Below, piece after piece: positions 1 to 7,967 of a DNA stretch of 64,000 bases; position 1 is the first letter of the stretch, and every line of letters starts with the position of its first letter. Below the pieces are notes generated by a model. That model did no database searches. It was not told the origin of the DNA and saw nothing but the letters and a program-made list of their open reading frames with translations. Made by a program: the position numbers and the translations under genes. Location: positions 14,186-78,185 of the forward strand of contig NZ_JBFDAE010000020.1 in the NCBI RefSeq assembly GCF_040720935.1, in the 5' to 3' direction. This stretch comes from Jejuia sp040720935 (GTDB lineage Bacteria; Bacteroidota; Bacteroidia; Flavobacteriales; Flavobacteriaceae).

Positions 1-270
1 TCGTGTCGGCTAGCGCTCCGTCTTTGACGAGTGCCGTCCGAGTAAGCGTACCAAATATGTTTTAAGTGTCTCCTAACGGGACGTTTCTTCGTTTCAAGAC
101 ACACTTTCCAAAATCAAAATAAAGCCCTATTTTTACTCTATATTTTACCGTTTTAGTGCATGCAAAACGTGCCAAAAAAGCAAAAAAAGGTAAGTTTTTA
201 AGGTATTTAAAAACACGAACGTTCTTATACATAAAGCCTTTGCGGGTGTTTTGATTAGGCTTCCTTCGGA
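1..270. repeat. Cassette leader repeat, copy 1
   Basis: Non-coding leader before the first Rhs-tip gene. It begins with a GC-rich imperfect hairpin (around 8-34) followed by GAGTAAGC, then a segment shared with copies 2 and 3, then an AT-rich block (about 113-270) shared by all four copies. The block just before the start codon keeps the words AACGTTCTTATACATAAAGCC and GTGTTTTGATTAG. No Bacteroidetes-type promoter box is obvious in it. The window starts inside this repeat, so another cassette or the parent Rhs gene probably lies upstream. Confidence 0.8.
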
Positions 271-1302
271 ATGACCCTGCCTAATCGTAGTGGTGGTAGC
301 CCGGGCTCATACCGTTATGGCTTCCAAGGGCAGGAAAAAGATGATGAAGTTAAAGGGGAAGGGAATTCTGTAAATTATAAATATAGGATGCATGACTCAC
401 GTGTGGGTAGGTTTTTTGCGGTTGACCATTTGACTCTGAGTTACCCATACTATACCCCTTATAGTTTCAGCGGAAATAAAGTTATTGCTTTTGGAGAAAT
501 TGAAGGATTAGAAGAAGGTTGGGTTATCAATGGAGAAGAAGTTGTGAAATTAGAAGGTCCTACCGAAGAAGTACTGAATTCATTTGCCACTCAAGAATTA
601 GCTCAAGCAGCTCAAAGTATTGGAATGCAAACTCCTTCAATGATGGATTCGTATATGAAATTCCTATATAACAATCCATCAACTCCATATACAAAACCAG
701 CAACAGTAACCTGTAATTGTGCTACTTGCTTTATAAATGCAAGACCAAATACTATGCTTGGAGGGAAATATTCCATTGGTGGAAATATTGGTGTAGGAAT
801 TATGGAAGCTCCAAGTGTAATTCTTCCAGAAATAGCATTTGCTAAATTAGGACGGGCTTATCAGATTTGGAAATCCTCAAAACTTGCAACTCAAACTATA
901 AAGAATGCTAATAATTTAGTTCATCCTGAATTTATTAATAATGCTGACGAGGCATTTGATATATATATTGCTGCACAAAAAAAAGCAGTAGCAAATGTTA
1001 ATAATTCAGGAAAAACTATCTTAGGCTCTTTTCCTGATTATATTCAAATGGCTAAAAAGAATGAAAGTAGTTATTTTGATATTGGTGCAACTTGGGATGC
1101 ACTTGCAAAGAATGGCCAAAATGTGTGGAATATTAACAAGGTTTTTTTGGACAAGGTTGCTAGACAAGGAGATGAAATTATCATTACACTAGGTAAAAAT
1201 AAAGAACCAGGAAAGTATCTAAAAAAAGAAATAAAATATTTAATAGAAGAAAAAGGATATATATGGAAAAATGCAGAAAAAACAATTTTAACACCAAAAT
1301 AG
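271..1302 (+). CDS. Orphan Rhs C-terminal toxin cassette 1 (unknown toxin domain)
   Basis: A protein of 343 residues. Residues 1-80 are the end of a Bacteroidota Rhs/YD core: MTLPNR, YRYGFQGQEKDDE, YRMHDSRVGRFFAVDHL, then the spacer ending GLEE. In complete Rhs proteins this part closes the shell and marks the start of the variable toxin tip. Residues about 220-343 form the tip, with a run around GSFPDYIQMA, FDIGATWDAL, a short W..N..FLD helix and GDEIIIT. I recall this pattern from other Rhs and contact-dependent toxins but cannot assign a reaction. There is no signal peptide and no YD repeats, so on its own this is a silent or spare tip. VDHL replaces the usual VDPL. Six bases separate it from the downstream gene. 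Confidence is high for the Rhs origin and low for the activity. Confidence 0.8.
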   Translation: MTLPNRSGGSPGSYRYGFQGQEKDDEVKGEGNSVNYKYRMHDSRVGRFFAVDHLTLSYPYYTPYSFSGNKVIAFGEIEGLEEGWVINGEEVVKLEGPTEEVLNSFATQELAQAAQSIGMQTPSMMDSYMKFLYNNPSTPYTKPATVTCNCATCFINARPNTMLGGKYSIGGNIGVGIMEAPSVILPEIAFAKLGRAYQIWKSSKLATQTIKNANNLVHPEFINNADEAFDIYIAAQKKAVANVNNSGKTILGSFPDYIQMAKKNESSYFDIGATWDALAKNGQNVWNINKVFLDKVARQGDEIIITLGKNKEPGKYLKKEIKYLIEEKGYIWKNAEKTILTPK

Positions 1303-1308
1303 AGGTTT

Positions 1309-1686
1309 ATGAGAGACTTAAAAGGCATAATATCTGATTTGTATAGTTTTTCAAAAAAACATGAGCTAAAAGAAATTACGAATATTAATAATGGTTCTAA
1401 CCTTCAAATGATTTTCTCAAATAATAATGTACAAATAGAATTTTTAAGAGATAAAGGAGAGTTTTCTACGTATATTAATTTTTTAAAAATTCCAACAAAA
1501 AGAGATTTATATAGTTTAAATATCATTGCAGAAATATTATCCAATGAAAACATTAGAGACACTAACCATTTAAATCAATTAAATTATCTTCAGGAGTACT
1601 GGTCTTCAATCTTTGATTTATTTAAAAACGATGTTAAGGTAGATGAAAAATATGATGTAATATTTAATAAGTTATTTGATTGGTAA
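1309..1686 (+). CDS. Putative immunity protein for cassette 1
   Basis: A small acidic cytoplasmic protein (125 residues) with no signal peptide or membrane segment. It starts six bases after the toxin stop codon and ends just before the next cassette leader. I recognise no family. Its assignment as an immunity protein rests on position alone: every Rhs tip in this array is followed immediately by one small unrelated gene, the standard layout of polymorphic toxin loci. If so, it should bind and neutralise the tip domain of the preceding gene in the cytoplasm. Confidence 0.65.
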   Translation: MRDLKGIISDLYSFSKKHELKEITNINNGSNLQMIFSNNNVQIEFLRDKGEFSTYINFLKIPTKRDLYSLNIIAEILSNENIRDTNHLNQLNYLQEYWSSIFDLFKNDVKVDEKYDVIFNKLFDW

Positions 1687-1687
1687 C

Positions 1688-1935
1688 CTCCTGCCGTACC
1701 GAGTAAGCAAGTGCCAAATATATGTAGAGCGTCTCCAAGCGGGACGTTTCTTTGTTTCAAACCACACTTACCAAAAACCAAAATAAAGCCCTATTTTTAT
1801 ATCATATTTTTACTGTTTTAGTGCTTATAATACATACCAAAAACGCAAAAAATGGTAAGTTTTTAATATATTAAAAAACACAAACGTTCTTATACATAAA
1901 GCCTTTTGAGGTGTTTTGATTAGACTACCTTTGGA
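1688..1935. repeat. Cassette leader repeat, copy 2
   Basis: Follows the cassette 1 immunity gene by only a few bases. It lacks the left arm of the GC-rich hairpin seen in copies 1 and 3 and begins near CCGTACCGAGTAAGCAAG. From about 1700 on it is almost identical to copy 3 (3697-3930), closer than to copies 1 and 4. This suggests a recent duplication or recombination between cassettes 2 and 3. Confidence 0.8.
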
Positions 1936-2958
1936 ATGACCTTGCCAAACAGGCGTGGCGGTGACCCTGACACATATAGATATAGCTTCCAAGGACAGGA
2001 AATGGATGACGCCATTAAGGGGGAAGGAAATAGCTTGAATTACAAGTATAGGATGCATGACCCTAGGGTTGGGCGGTTTTTTGCGGTTGACCCTTTAACT
2101 AAAGATTATCCTTATAACTCTCCATATGCATTTAGTGAAAACAGGGTTATAGATGCTATTGAATTAGAAGGGCTTGAAGCATTTTTTATTCATGGAACAG
2201 TAATCGCTCCATATGGATTAAATTTTGGAACTCATATGTTTAGAAAGGGACAATCTGGAGTTAGAGGTCTAACACCTTTATTAGGTAATAGAACTAGCGA
2301 TGTTGGTTTTAAATGGACTGGTGAAAATTCTGATTATGGAAGAACCCATGCCGGAGCAAGGTTAGCTGAGTATATTATTGATAATAGAAAACCAGGTGAA
2401 CCAATAAGCATCGTTGGGCATAGTCACGGAGGTAATGTAGCTATAGAGGCAGCTAATATTTTAGTTAAGAAACACAAAATTAACCCTAATAATATAAATA
2501 TAGTTGCCTTAAATACTCCTCGACAGAGTGATATAGAAATAAGTTCTGAAGCATCTCAAGCTAGTTTAATTAGTATTAGTGCTAAAGGAGATTTAATTCA
2601 AAGTATTGGAAGTGATGCCTGGGACGGTAATATTTCAGTACTTGACTCAGATATTGCTATATCTTATGACGATAAAATAAATGGTGTAGATGTAAATCAC
2701 ATTGGTCCAGCTAGTATTAATGTTAATGAATGGTTGCCAAAGTTAGAAACAGCAATTAAACAAAGAGAGAAAGAAAAAAACCAGTATATTGAAAAGTTAT
2801 CCAATTTTTATGAAGAAAACGGCGATACTTATGGGTTTAATGAAGACACTGGTAAGCTTTATGAGTTGTCAAAAGAAGAGTTTTCTCAAAATAAAAAAGA
2901 GTTTATAAATAAGAGGTTAAAAGAAGAAGGCTATAAAGAGAGCTCTAAGAAACTTTAA
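1936..2958 (+). CDS. Orphan Rhs C-terminal toxin cassette 2 (lipase-like tip)
   Basis: A protein of 340 residues. Residues 1-80 are the Rhs core end (YRYSFQGQE, YRMHDPRVGRFFAVDPL, GLE). The tip begins at once with FFIHGT (about 83-88), then GHSHGG at 161-166, the nucleophile elbow of an alpha/beta hydrolase, with Ser163 as predicted nucleophile. Asp219 (KGDLIQ) and His255 (VNHIGP) lie at suitable spacing for the rest of a triad. This matches lipase or phospholipase effectors that attack membranes of competitors. The C-terminal 70 residues are charged and probably helical. The downstream gene encodes a lipoprotein, which fits a toxin acting on the cell envelope. Hydrolase fold is well supported; the substrate is inferred. 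Confidence 0.82.
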   Translation: MTLPNRRGGDPDTYRYSFQGQEMDDAIKGEGNSLNYKYRMHDPRVGRFFAVDPLTKDYPYNSPYAFSENRVIDAIELEGLEAFFIHGTVIAPYGLNFGTHMFRKGQSGVRGLTPLLGNRTSDVGFKWTGENSDYGRTHAGARLAEYIIDNRKPGEPISIVGHSHGGNVAIEAANILVKKHKINPNNINIVALNTPRQSDIEISSEASQASLISISAKGDLIQSIGSDAWDGNISVLDSDIAISYDDKINGVDVNHIGPASINVNEWLPKLETAIKQREKEKNQYIEKLSNFYEENGDTYGFNEDTGKLYELSKEEFSQNKKEFINKRLKEEGYKESSKKL

Positions 2959-2960
2959 TT

Positions 2961-3494
2961 ATGAAAACTAAATATATTATTCCTTTTTTATTAATATTTT
3001 TTTCACTTCTTTTTTCTTGTAGTAAAAAGAAATGCAAGGTGATTTCTATAAACCAAAGCATAATAGATACAACTAAAATAAAAAGGAATTATGTTTTTAA
3101 GAATCAATCTAGAGGTATAGATAGTTTGATTGTGATTGATTATTATAATTATAATAAAGAGCAAAAAACTAAGTCGCTGATGAGTTATTCAGAATGCGGT
3201 CATTCTATTGGGTTGAGCTATAAATTCAGAAAAGAATCTATTAATATCCAATTAGAAAAAAAGAGCAAGGCTGAATATGTGTTTTCTATTAACGGATTCT
3301 GTTTTCGTGAAGATTTCTATATGAATGAAAAAGAGATAAAAATGGATTCCTTGTATGTTCTAAATATAGAGCCTTGCCATAATAAGACTGAATTAAATGA
3401 AATAGCATTTAAAAGGTTTACGCCAATATATTTCGTTACAAAAAATGGAGATAAATGGGATAACATTACTAAGTTGGGTAATGGGTCAGATTAG
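2961..3494 (+). CDS. Putative periplasmic lipoprotein immunity protein for cassette 2
   Basis: A 177-residue protein with a signal peptide ending in a lipobox: a lysine-containing start, a hydrophobic stretch, then LLFSC with Cys20 as the expected lipidated residue. It starts two bases after the lipase-like tip gene. Immunity proteins against phospholipase effectors are typically exported to the periplasm, so the lipoprotein signal agrees with the neighbouring toxin. The remainder has no family I recognise. Two Cys pairs (SECGHS and EPCHNK) may form disulfides outside the cytoplasm. A terminator-like hairpin follows at 3521. Confidence 0.7.
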   Translation: MKTKYIIPFLLIFFSLLFSCSKKKCKVISINQSIIDTTKIKRNYVFKNQSRGIDSLIVIDYYNYNKEQKTKSLMSYSECGHSIGLSYKFRKESINIQLEKKSKAEYVFSINGFCFREDFYMNEKEIKMDSLYVLNIEPCHNKTELNEIAFKRFTPIYFVTKNGDKWDNITKLGNGSD

Positions 3495-3520
3495 TTGGTG
3501 TTAAGAAATAAAAAGAGAAA

Positions 3521-3548
3521 GCTTTTACAGAGATGTGGAGGCTTTTTT
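3521..3548 (+). terminator. Terminator-like hairpin after cassette 2
   Basis: GCTTTTACA, loop GAGA, TGTGGAGGC with two G-T wobbles, then a T run. A near-identical and better-paired element sits after cassette 4 at 7171. Confidence 0.6.
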
Positions 3549-3656
3549 AGTTTTAAAGAGAATCAATATTCTTATCAAAGAACTCTTTAAATTTCTTTGT
3601 TGTAAGCATTTTATCGATAATTCTGTAAACCATATTTTTATCTTCCCAGCTAGTCC

Positions 3657-3930
3657 TCGTATCGGCTAGCGCTTCGTCTTTGACGAGTGCCGTACAGAGT
3701 AAGCAAGTGCCAAATATATGTAGAGCGTCTCCAAGCGGGACGTTTCTTCGTTTCAAGACACACTTTCCAAAACCAAAATAAAGCCCTATTTTTATATCAT
3801 ATTTTTACTGTTTTAGTGCTTATAATACATACCAAAAACGCAAAAAATGGTAAGTTTTTAATATATTAAAAAACACAAACGTTCTTATACATAAAGCCTT
3901 TTGAGGTGTTTTGATTAGATTACCTTTGGA
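3657..3930. repeat. Cassette leader repeat, copy 3
   Basis: Full-length copy. It starts with the same GC-rich hairpin as the left window end (TCGTATCGGCTAGCGC, then CGTCTTTGACG), followed by GAGTAAGC and the AT-rich leader. Nearly identical to copy 2 over about 230 bp. The small reverse-strand reading frames that cross copies 2 and 3 are a by-product of the repeat. The roughly 110 bases between the terminator and this repeat show no gene. Confidence 0.8.
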
Positions 3931-5022
3931 ATGACCCTGCCCAATCGTAGTGGTAGCGAGGGTTCGTATCGATATGGGTTTAATGGAAAAGAGAAAGATG
4001 ATGAAGTTAAAGGCGAGGGTGTACAATATGATTATGGGTTTAGAATTTATGATGCAAGAATTGGTAAATTTTTGAGTACTGACCCATTATTTAAAGGTTA
4101 CCCTTGGTATACTCCTTATCAGTTTGCTGGAAATAAACCAATATTAGCTGTTGATTTAGATGGTTTAGAAGAATATATTCCCATACCAAATACAGAGGAA
4201 AGTTCTACCCCAAAACTAAAGTATTCTATACAAGAATCTGTGCCTTGTGTTGATTGTCATCATAATACAATTTTAGACCCAAGTGATTTAACTGAAGAAG
4301 ATATTCAGGAAGCTAAAACTGCAGCAGTACTGACTCTTACAATTGCAACAGCAGGTGTAGGGGCAGAACTCTATGCTTCTGGTAGGTTAGCTTATGGTTT
4401 TTATAGATTAGCTTGGATTGCTTCTAATCCAGCTAACCAAGAAATGGCTGTTGCTGTTGGAGGTTTAACAGCAAGTCTAATAGACCCCAATCCTGCAAAT
4501 GACTACCCAGGTAATTTAGATGATGTAGCTAGACCAATTAAATACCTTTTTAGAGGTACAACTAGAGGATTTTCAGGAGGAGCTACAGCTATTAAATATT
4601 CTGCTACATATACAAGTACAGACCCACTCAAAGCAACAATTTTTTCAACACTTAATAAAGCAAAAGGTGAAGCTATAGTGTTAATAGGAAACATGAAAAA
4701 GCTAAAAAATATTCCTACATTGCCATCTAATAGACTTGCTGAAATGGAAAAAGAAGTTATTTTAAATATACAACCTTCAACCTTCATGAAAGAGGCAGCT
4801 TCTATAACTCTTGGTCAAGCCAAAAGTATTTTTAAAGAAATGGGGATAGCAGTACCTTCAACTGTCAACATGCAGAATATTAATACTATTTTAAAGCAAA
4901 CTAAAGACTTAACAGAAAAACAAATAAACACTTTTTATGAAAAAGCATCAAAAATAATTGAGAAAGAAGCTATCAAACAAACTGAAGAATTTATAAAAAA
5001 CCTTGATAAGAGTAATAATTAA
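3931..5022 (+). CDS. Orphan Rhs C-terminal toxin cassette 3 (probable ADP-ribosyltransferase tip)
   Basis: A protein of 363 residues. Residues 1-80 are the Rhs core end in a second sequence style (YRYGFNGKEKDDE, YGFRIYDARIGKFLSTDPLF, GLEE), shared with cassette 4. A hydrophobic alanine-rich segment at about 128-185 could help translocation. The tip shows the three marks of an arginine-type mono-ADP-ribosyltransferase in the right order: Arg208 in LFRGTT, TSTD at 228-231 followed by A..F, and E-K-E at 273-275 before VIL. If correct, it would transfer ADP-ribose from NAD+ to a target protein or nucleic acid. The stop codon overlaps the next start by one base, implying translational coupling. 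No signal peptide is present. Confidence 0.75.
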   Translation: MTLPNRSGSEGSYRYGFNGKEKDDEVKGEGVQYDYGFRIYDARIGKFLSTDPLFKGYPWYTPYQFAGNKPILAVDLDGLEEYIPIPNTEESSTPKLKYSIQESVPCVDCHHNTILDPSDLTEEDIQEAKTAAVLTLTIATAGVGAELYASGRLAYGFYRLAWIASNPANQEMAVAVGGLTASLIDPNPANDYPGNLDDVARPIKYLFRGTTRGFSGGATAIKYSATYTSTDPLKATIFSTLNKAKGEAIVLIGNMKKLKNIPTLPSNRLAEMEKEVILNIQPSTFMKEAASITLGQAKSIFKEMGIAVPSTVNMQNINTILKQTKDLTEKQINTFYEKASKIIEKEAIKQTEEFIKNLDKSNN

Positions 5023-5378
5023 TGATTAAGATAGTAGGGAAAATAAATAAAGAGCTAAGCGCAAGAATATTAAATGTTGATGAAAATATAATAGGCTTTT
5101 TCGTTGATTATACTGACATTTCGATACCTAAAAAAACTTTTTTTAAAGAAGTGTATTTAAATGGAATACACGAAAATATTGATTGTGAATTAATTTATAT
5201 TACAAATGAATCTTTATTTGAACTAGATTTTATAGAAGAAGGGTATAAAACTATTTGTTTTTTTAAGTTTCATGGGAATATTCCTAAAATTGTTAATGAT
5301 ATTCCATATGTCAAAGATTGGTATGATTATAAGGACCATTTATCTATGGCTATTTTTAGTACTAATATTACTTGTTAA
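5022..5378 (+). CDS. Putative immunity protein for cassette 3
   Basis: A 118-residue acidic protein whose ATG overlaps the toxin stop codon (TAATG). No signal peptide, so it is expected in the cytoplasm, where an ADP-ribosyltransferase would act. I recognise no domain. It ends shortly before a C8 tract, a GC-rich hairpin and a terminator. Confidence 0.65.
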   Translation: MIKIVGKINKELSARILNVDENIIGFFVDYTDISIPKKTFFKEVYLNGIHENIDCELIYITNESLFELDFIEEGYKTICFFKFHGNIPKIVNDIPYVKDWYDYKDHLSMAIFSTNITC

Positions 5379-5410
5379 GTTCTGGCAAGTAGTGGTAAGA
5401 GTTAGCCCCC

Positions 5411-5452
5411 CCCGCTACCGCTAGTTTAAAAACTAGTAGCGGTAATGAGTAA
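5411..5452. repeat. GC-rich hairpin plus GAGTAAGC at cassette 3 end
   Basis: CCGCTA-GTTT and AAAC-TAGTAGCGG can pair across a short A loop, then AATGAGTAAGC follows. Similar hairpin plus GAGTAAG units occur near 8-44, 3660-3700 and 7108-7148, and a shortened one near 1692. Confidence 0.55.
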
Positions 5453-5482
5453 GCAAAAAAATAATAACATTAATGATACAAA

Positions 5483-5510
5483 ACGAGTATAACTTTTATA
5501 CTCGTTTTTT
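5483..5510 (+). terminator. Intrinsic terminator after cassette 3
   Basis: Perfect nine-base stem ACGAGTATA / TATACTCGT with a five-base loop, followed by a run of T. It ends the cassette 3 transcript. Confidence 0.85.
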
Positions 5511-5566
5511 GTTGATTAATTAGTGGGAGAAAAAAAGGACTTTTTTTAGTTTAGCTCTGTACTTTA

Positions 5567-5735
5567 TACAATCAAAATAAAGCCCTACTTTTACTGTGCA
5601 TTTTTACCGTTTTGGTACGTGCAAAATGTATCGAAAAAGCAAAAAAAGGTAAGTTTTTAAGGTATTTAAAAACACGAACGTTCTTATACATAAAGCCTTT
5701 AGAGGTGTTTTGATTAGGCTTACCTTTGGTATGCT
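5567..5735. repeat. Cassette leader repeat, copy 4
   Basis: The AT-rich leader only, without the upstream TCTCC...GGGACGTTTC part found in copies 1-3. It is closest to copy 1. It has one more base than copies 1-3 between TTGATTAG and the toxin start, which leaves the frame open upstream (TTG at 5710 and beyond). In the other three copies a TAG closes that frame. Confidence 0.8.
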
Positions 5736-6771
5736 TCTACCCAATCGCCACGGTAACAGTAGCGACTATCGATACGCATTCAATGGCAAAGAGAAAGATG
5801 ATGAAGTCAAAGGCGAAGGTGCGCAGTATGATTATGGGTTTAGAATTTATGACCCACGAATCGGTAAGTTTTTGAGTACCGACCCTTTATTTAAAGGTTT
5901 CCCTTATTATACACCTTATCAATTTGCAGGTAATACTCCTATTCAAGCTATAGATTTAGATGGATTAGAAGAATATCACTATGCGTTTACTTTGGATGAA
6001 AATGGGGATTCTGAAATAAAGCTCGAAACTGTAAACGATATAATTGAAAAGCAATGGAATCGGAGTACTTTTTCATATACAACTAAAATAAATGTGTATG
6101 AAAAACATATAGTACACTACAGACCAGAAATTTTAGTTGTCGTGGAGTTTCAAGGTATTATGGCTAAGCAGGATTAAACAGAGACTTATGATAATAAAGC
6201 AGATGCACTAAATACTACTTATAATGATTTTGAAGATGATTTTGTTAAAGCTGAGATTTTACAAGGCATTGCAAGTGGAGCCAGTATAAGAGCTAACACT
6301 AGGAGTATGCGTCGTTCACCTAGAAGTAAAAACCTTGACTCCAAAGCTCAGCCAAAATCTATTTTACTTAGAAATGTTAGAGGGTTTAAAAATTTCTCAA
6401 AAATAAGTCATCAAATAGCCAGCAAGTCATTTTTAGGACAGTCAGTAATGTTTAATGCGAAAATGGCAATTAATAAAAGTCAGATGTTAATCAAAGATAT
6501 CTATATGTTTAGGAAAGGTTCGCTAACATGGTCTGATAAAGGATTAGTAGGTAAAATGGGAAGAGAAGTTATACAGTTTAAGTCGAACATGATTCAAAAA
6601 GCAAAAGAACAAGGGGTTAAAACTTTAATTTTAGAGTTTATGCGAACAGGAGAAGGTTCAACAAAAAGAGAACGAGTAATGATAATGGAAATTGATGTTG
6701 AAACTGGAAAAACAATAAAAACTGAAGAAATAAGTATTTCACAGCATAATAAGAACAATAAGATAGATTAG
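5710..6771 (+). pseudogene. Orphan Rhs toxin cassette 4, interrupted by an in-frame stop
   Basis: Residues 1-90 are the Rhs core end (FGMLLPNRHG, YRYAFNGKEKDDE, YGFRIYDPRIGKFLSTDPLF, GLEE). The frame then meets TAA at 6175-6177. Reading on in the same frame gives 43 more open codons leading directly into the reading frame from 6307 to 6771, so one nonsense codon, not a frameshift, splits the gene. The joined product would be about 353 codons. The distal part is basic (SMRRSPRSK) with a C-terminal beta-rich stretch (GVKTLILEFMRTGEG). Function unknown. The first piece may begin at TTG 5710 or ATG 5731. The downstream partner gene is intact. A read-through event or sequencing error cannot be excluded. 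Confidence 0.75.
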
Positions 6772-6779
6772 AAATAATT

Positions 6780-7091
6780 ATGAGAAATGAATATGATTTA
6801 GAGTTAAAAAGATATTTGTTTAATTATTATGGAAATCTATTAACTAAAGATGAAATTGATATTTGGAATTCAATTATTGAGGATTCTAAAGAAAAATCTT
6901 TTTTTAGGAAAACCAAATGGAAAAATAAACATAAGGATAAGTTTTATCGAGATACTATCAATAGACTGTTAAATGAGCATGGGCATGATATATATATGAA
7001 CAAGTGCAGTATTTGTGGTATACTAGCTAGAACCCCTAAGTCTAAAATTTGTAGAAATGGTCATAAAAAAGTTGATGATGTTTGGCAGTAG
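6780..7091 (+). CDS. Putative immunity protein for cassette 4 (CxxC protein)
   Basis: A 103-residue protein starting eight bases after the cassette 4 tip. The C-terminus carries CSICG followed by ARTPKSKICRNGH, a zinc-ribbon-like cluster (two Cys, then Cys and His) that I recall from small genes behind Rhs tips in Bacteroidota. The N-terminal 70 residues look helical and charged. No signal peptide. It remains intact although its partner toxin carries a stop codon, as expected if the immunity still protects against kin toxins. Confidence 0.65.
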   Translation: MRNEYDLELKRYLFNYYGNLLTKDEIDIWNSIIEDSKEKSFFRKTKWKNKHKDKFYRDTINRLLNEHGHDIYMNKCSICGILARTPKSKICRNGHKKVDDVWQ

Positions 7092-7170
7092 AGTATTTTA
7101 CGCAATCCCCCGCTCCCGCTAAGCTGTGCTTAGTGGCGTTAAGAGTAAGAAAAAAAACAAAAAGAGAAAA

Positions 7171-7199
7171 GCTTTTACAGAGATGTAAAGGCTTTTTTT
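7171..7199 (+). terminator. Terminator after cassette 4
   Basis: GCTTTTACA, loop GAGA, TGTAAAGGC (one wobble), then seven T. It is a sister of the element at 3521. A GC-rich hairpin with CTAAGC/GCTTAG and GAGTAAG lies just upstream (about 7108-7148). Confidence 0.75.
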
Positions 7200-7532
7200 A
7201 AGTAATAGCCTTAAGCTTCACGGACTTTATGGGTTAGTGCCATTGGGCAATAGATTCAAATGATTAATCTCAAAAACATAATACAATTTTGTTCCTAATT
7301 TTGTTTTTCGAAATACAAAATTCATAGAAATTATTGATGCTTTGATAAGATCTAATGTTCTAAGAATTGGCGTTTAAAATCTTGATAAGACTTGAATTTT
7401 TAAAAATAAATAGTACTTTAGTAATACCAAAGCGCATACAGAACCGCATACGTTTTTGATTATATGGAATTTTACTAAAATATTAACCATCTGTTTATCA
7501 GTAGTTTGAAATTAACGGGAGTGCTGTAACAA

Positions 7533-7577
7533 GTAGCTCGTCGGGCTCATAACCCGAAGTTCTTTTTCAACTTTGGG
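7533..7577 (+). other. Initiator-tRNA (CAT anticodon) fragment fused to a hairpin
   Basis: The bases 7533-7559 read like the D-stem end, anticodon arm (CGGGCTCATAACCCG) and following bases of a bacterial initiator tRNA. The variable loop, T arm and acceptor 3' half are missing. Instead CCCGAAGTT (7553-7561) pairs with AACTTTGGG (7569-7577), followed by TTTCTTTT. It cannot fold as a tRNA and is best read as a remnant, perhaps of an attachment site. Confidence 0.55.
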
Positions 7578-7932
7578 TTTCTTTTCTAATAAATCAAGTT
7601 CAATATTTAAGATTTATCTACTAAATCGAACAAATAACGAACTAATTCAACCTTTTTAAATCATAAATCTTGTTTATAAGCTTTTTAATAGTATCATGAT
7701 GACGTACAGAACGGACATCTCCCATACCGTCCCGTACCATTCACTATGATGGAGATTTCATTGTACAGTATGGACAGCAGTTTCATTTTCTTGGAGGAAC
7801 GGAACCGTTCACTTATCTGGTAGCCGCTGGATACAGTAGGTTCAAATTCGTCTAATATGAGATGATTTATTAATAATAATAATTTCAATATCTTCCTTCA
7901 AAAAGTTCGAATTCTGTCCTCTTGAGGTCACG

Positions 7933-7967
7933 AAAAAAGCGAGTTAATTTTTATTAACTCGCTTTTT
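7933..7967 (+). terminator. Strong intrinsic terminator
   Basis: GCGAGTTAA / TTAACTCGC stem with a six-base loop, flanked by A and T runs, so it could work on both strands. It has no intact gene close upstream, which supports the idea that a gene (perhaps a tRNA) once ended here. Confidence 0.8.

Noticed and set aside
1590..3756. Two small reverse-strand frames sharing RNVPLGDALHIFGTCLL across cassette leaders 2 and 3
   Set aside because: They are identical only because the leader DNA is repeated; each extends into unrelated sequence, and copy 1 does not keep the frame.
5401..5440. Possible tRNA around the GC-rich hairpin after cassette 3
   Set aside because: Only one stem forms; no anticodon arm or T loop is present.
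6178..6306. A frameshift between the two parts of cassette 4
   Set aside because: Both parts are in the same frame; only a TAA codon separates them.
7694..7888. 64-residue reverse frame in the long intergenic region
   Set aside because: No domain, no ribosome site or promoter that I can see, and it lies in a stretch that looks decayed.
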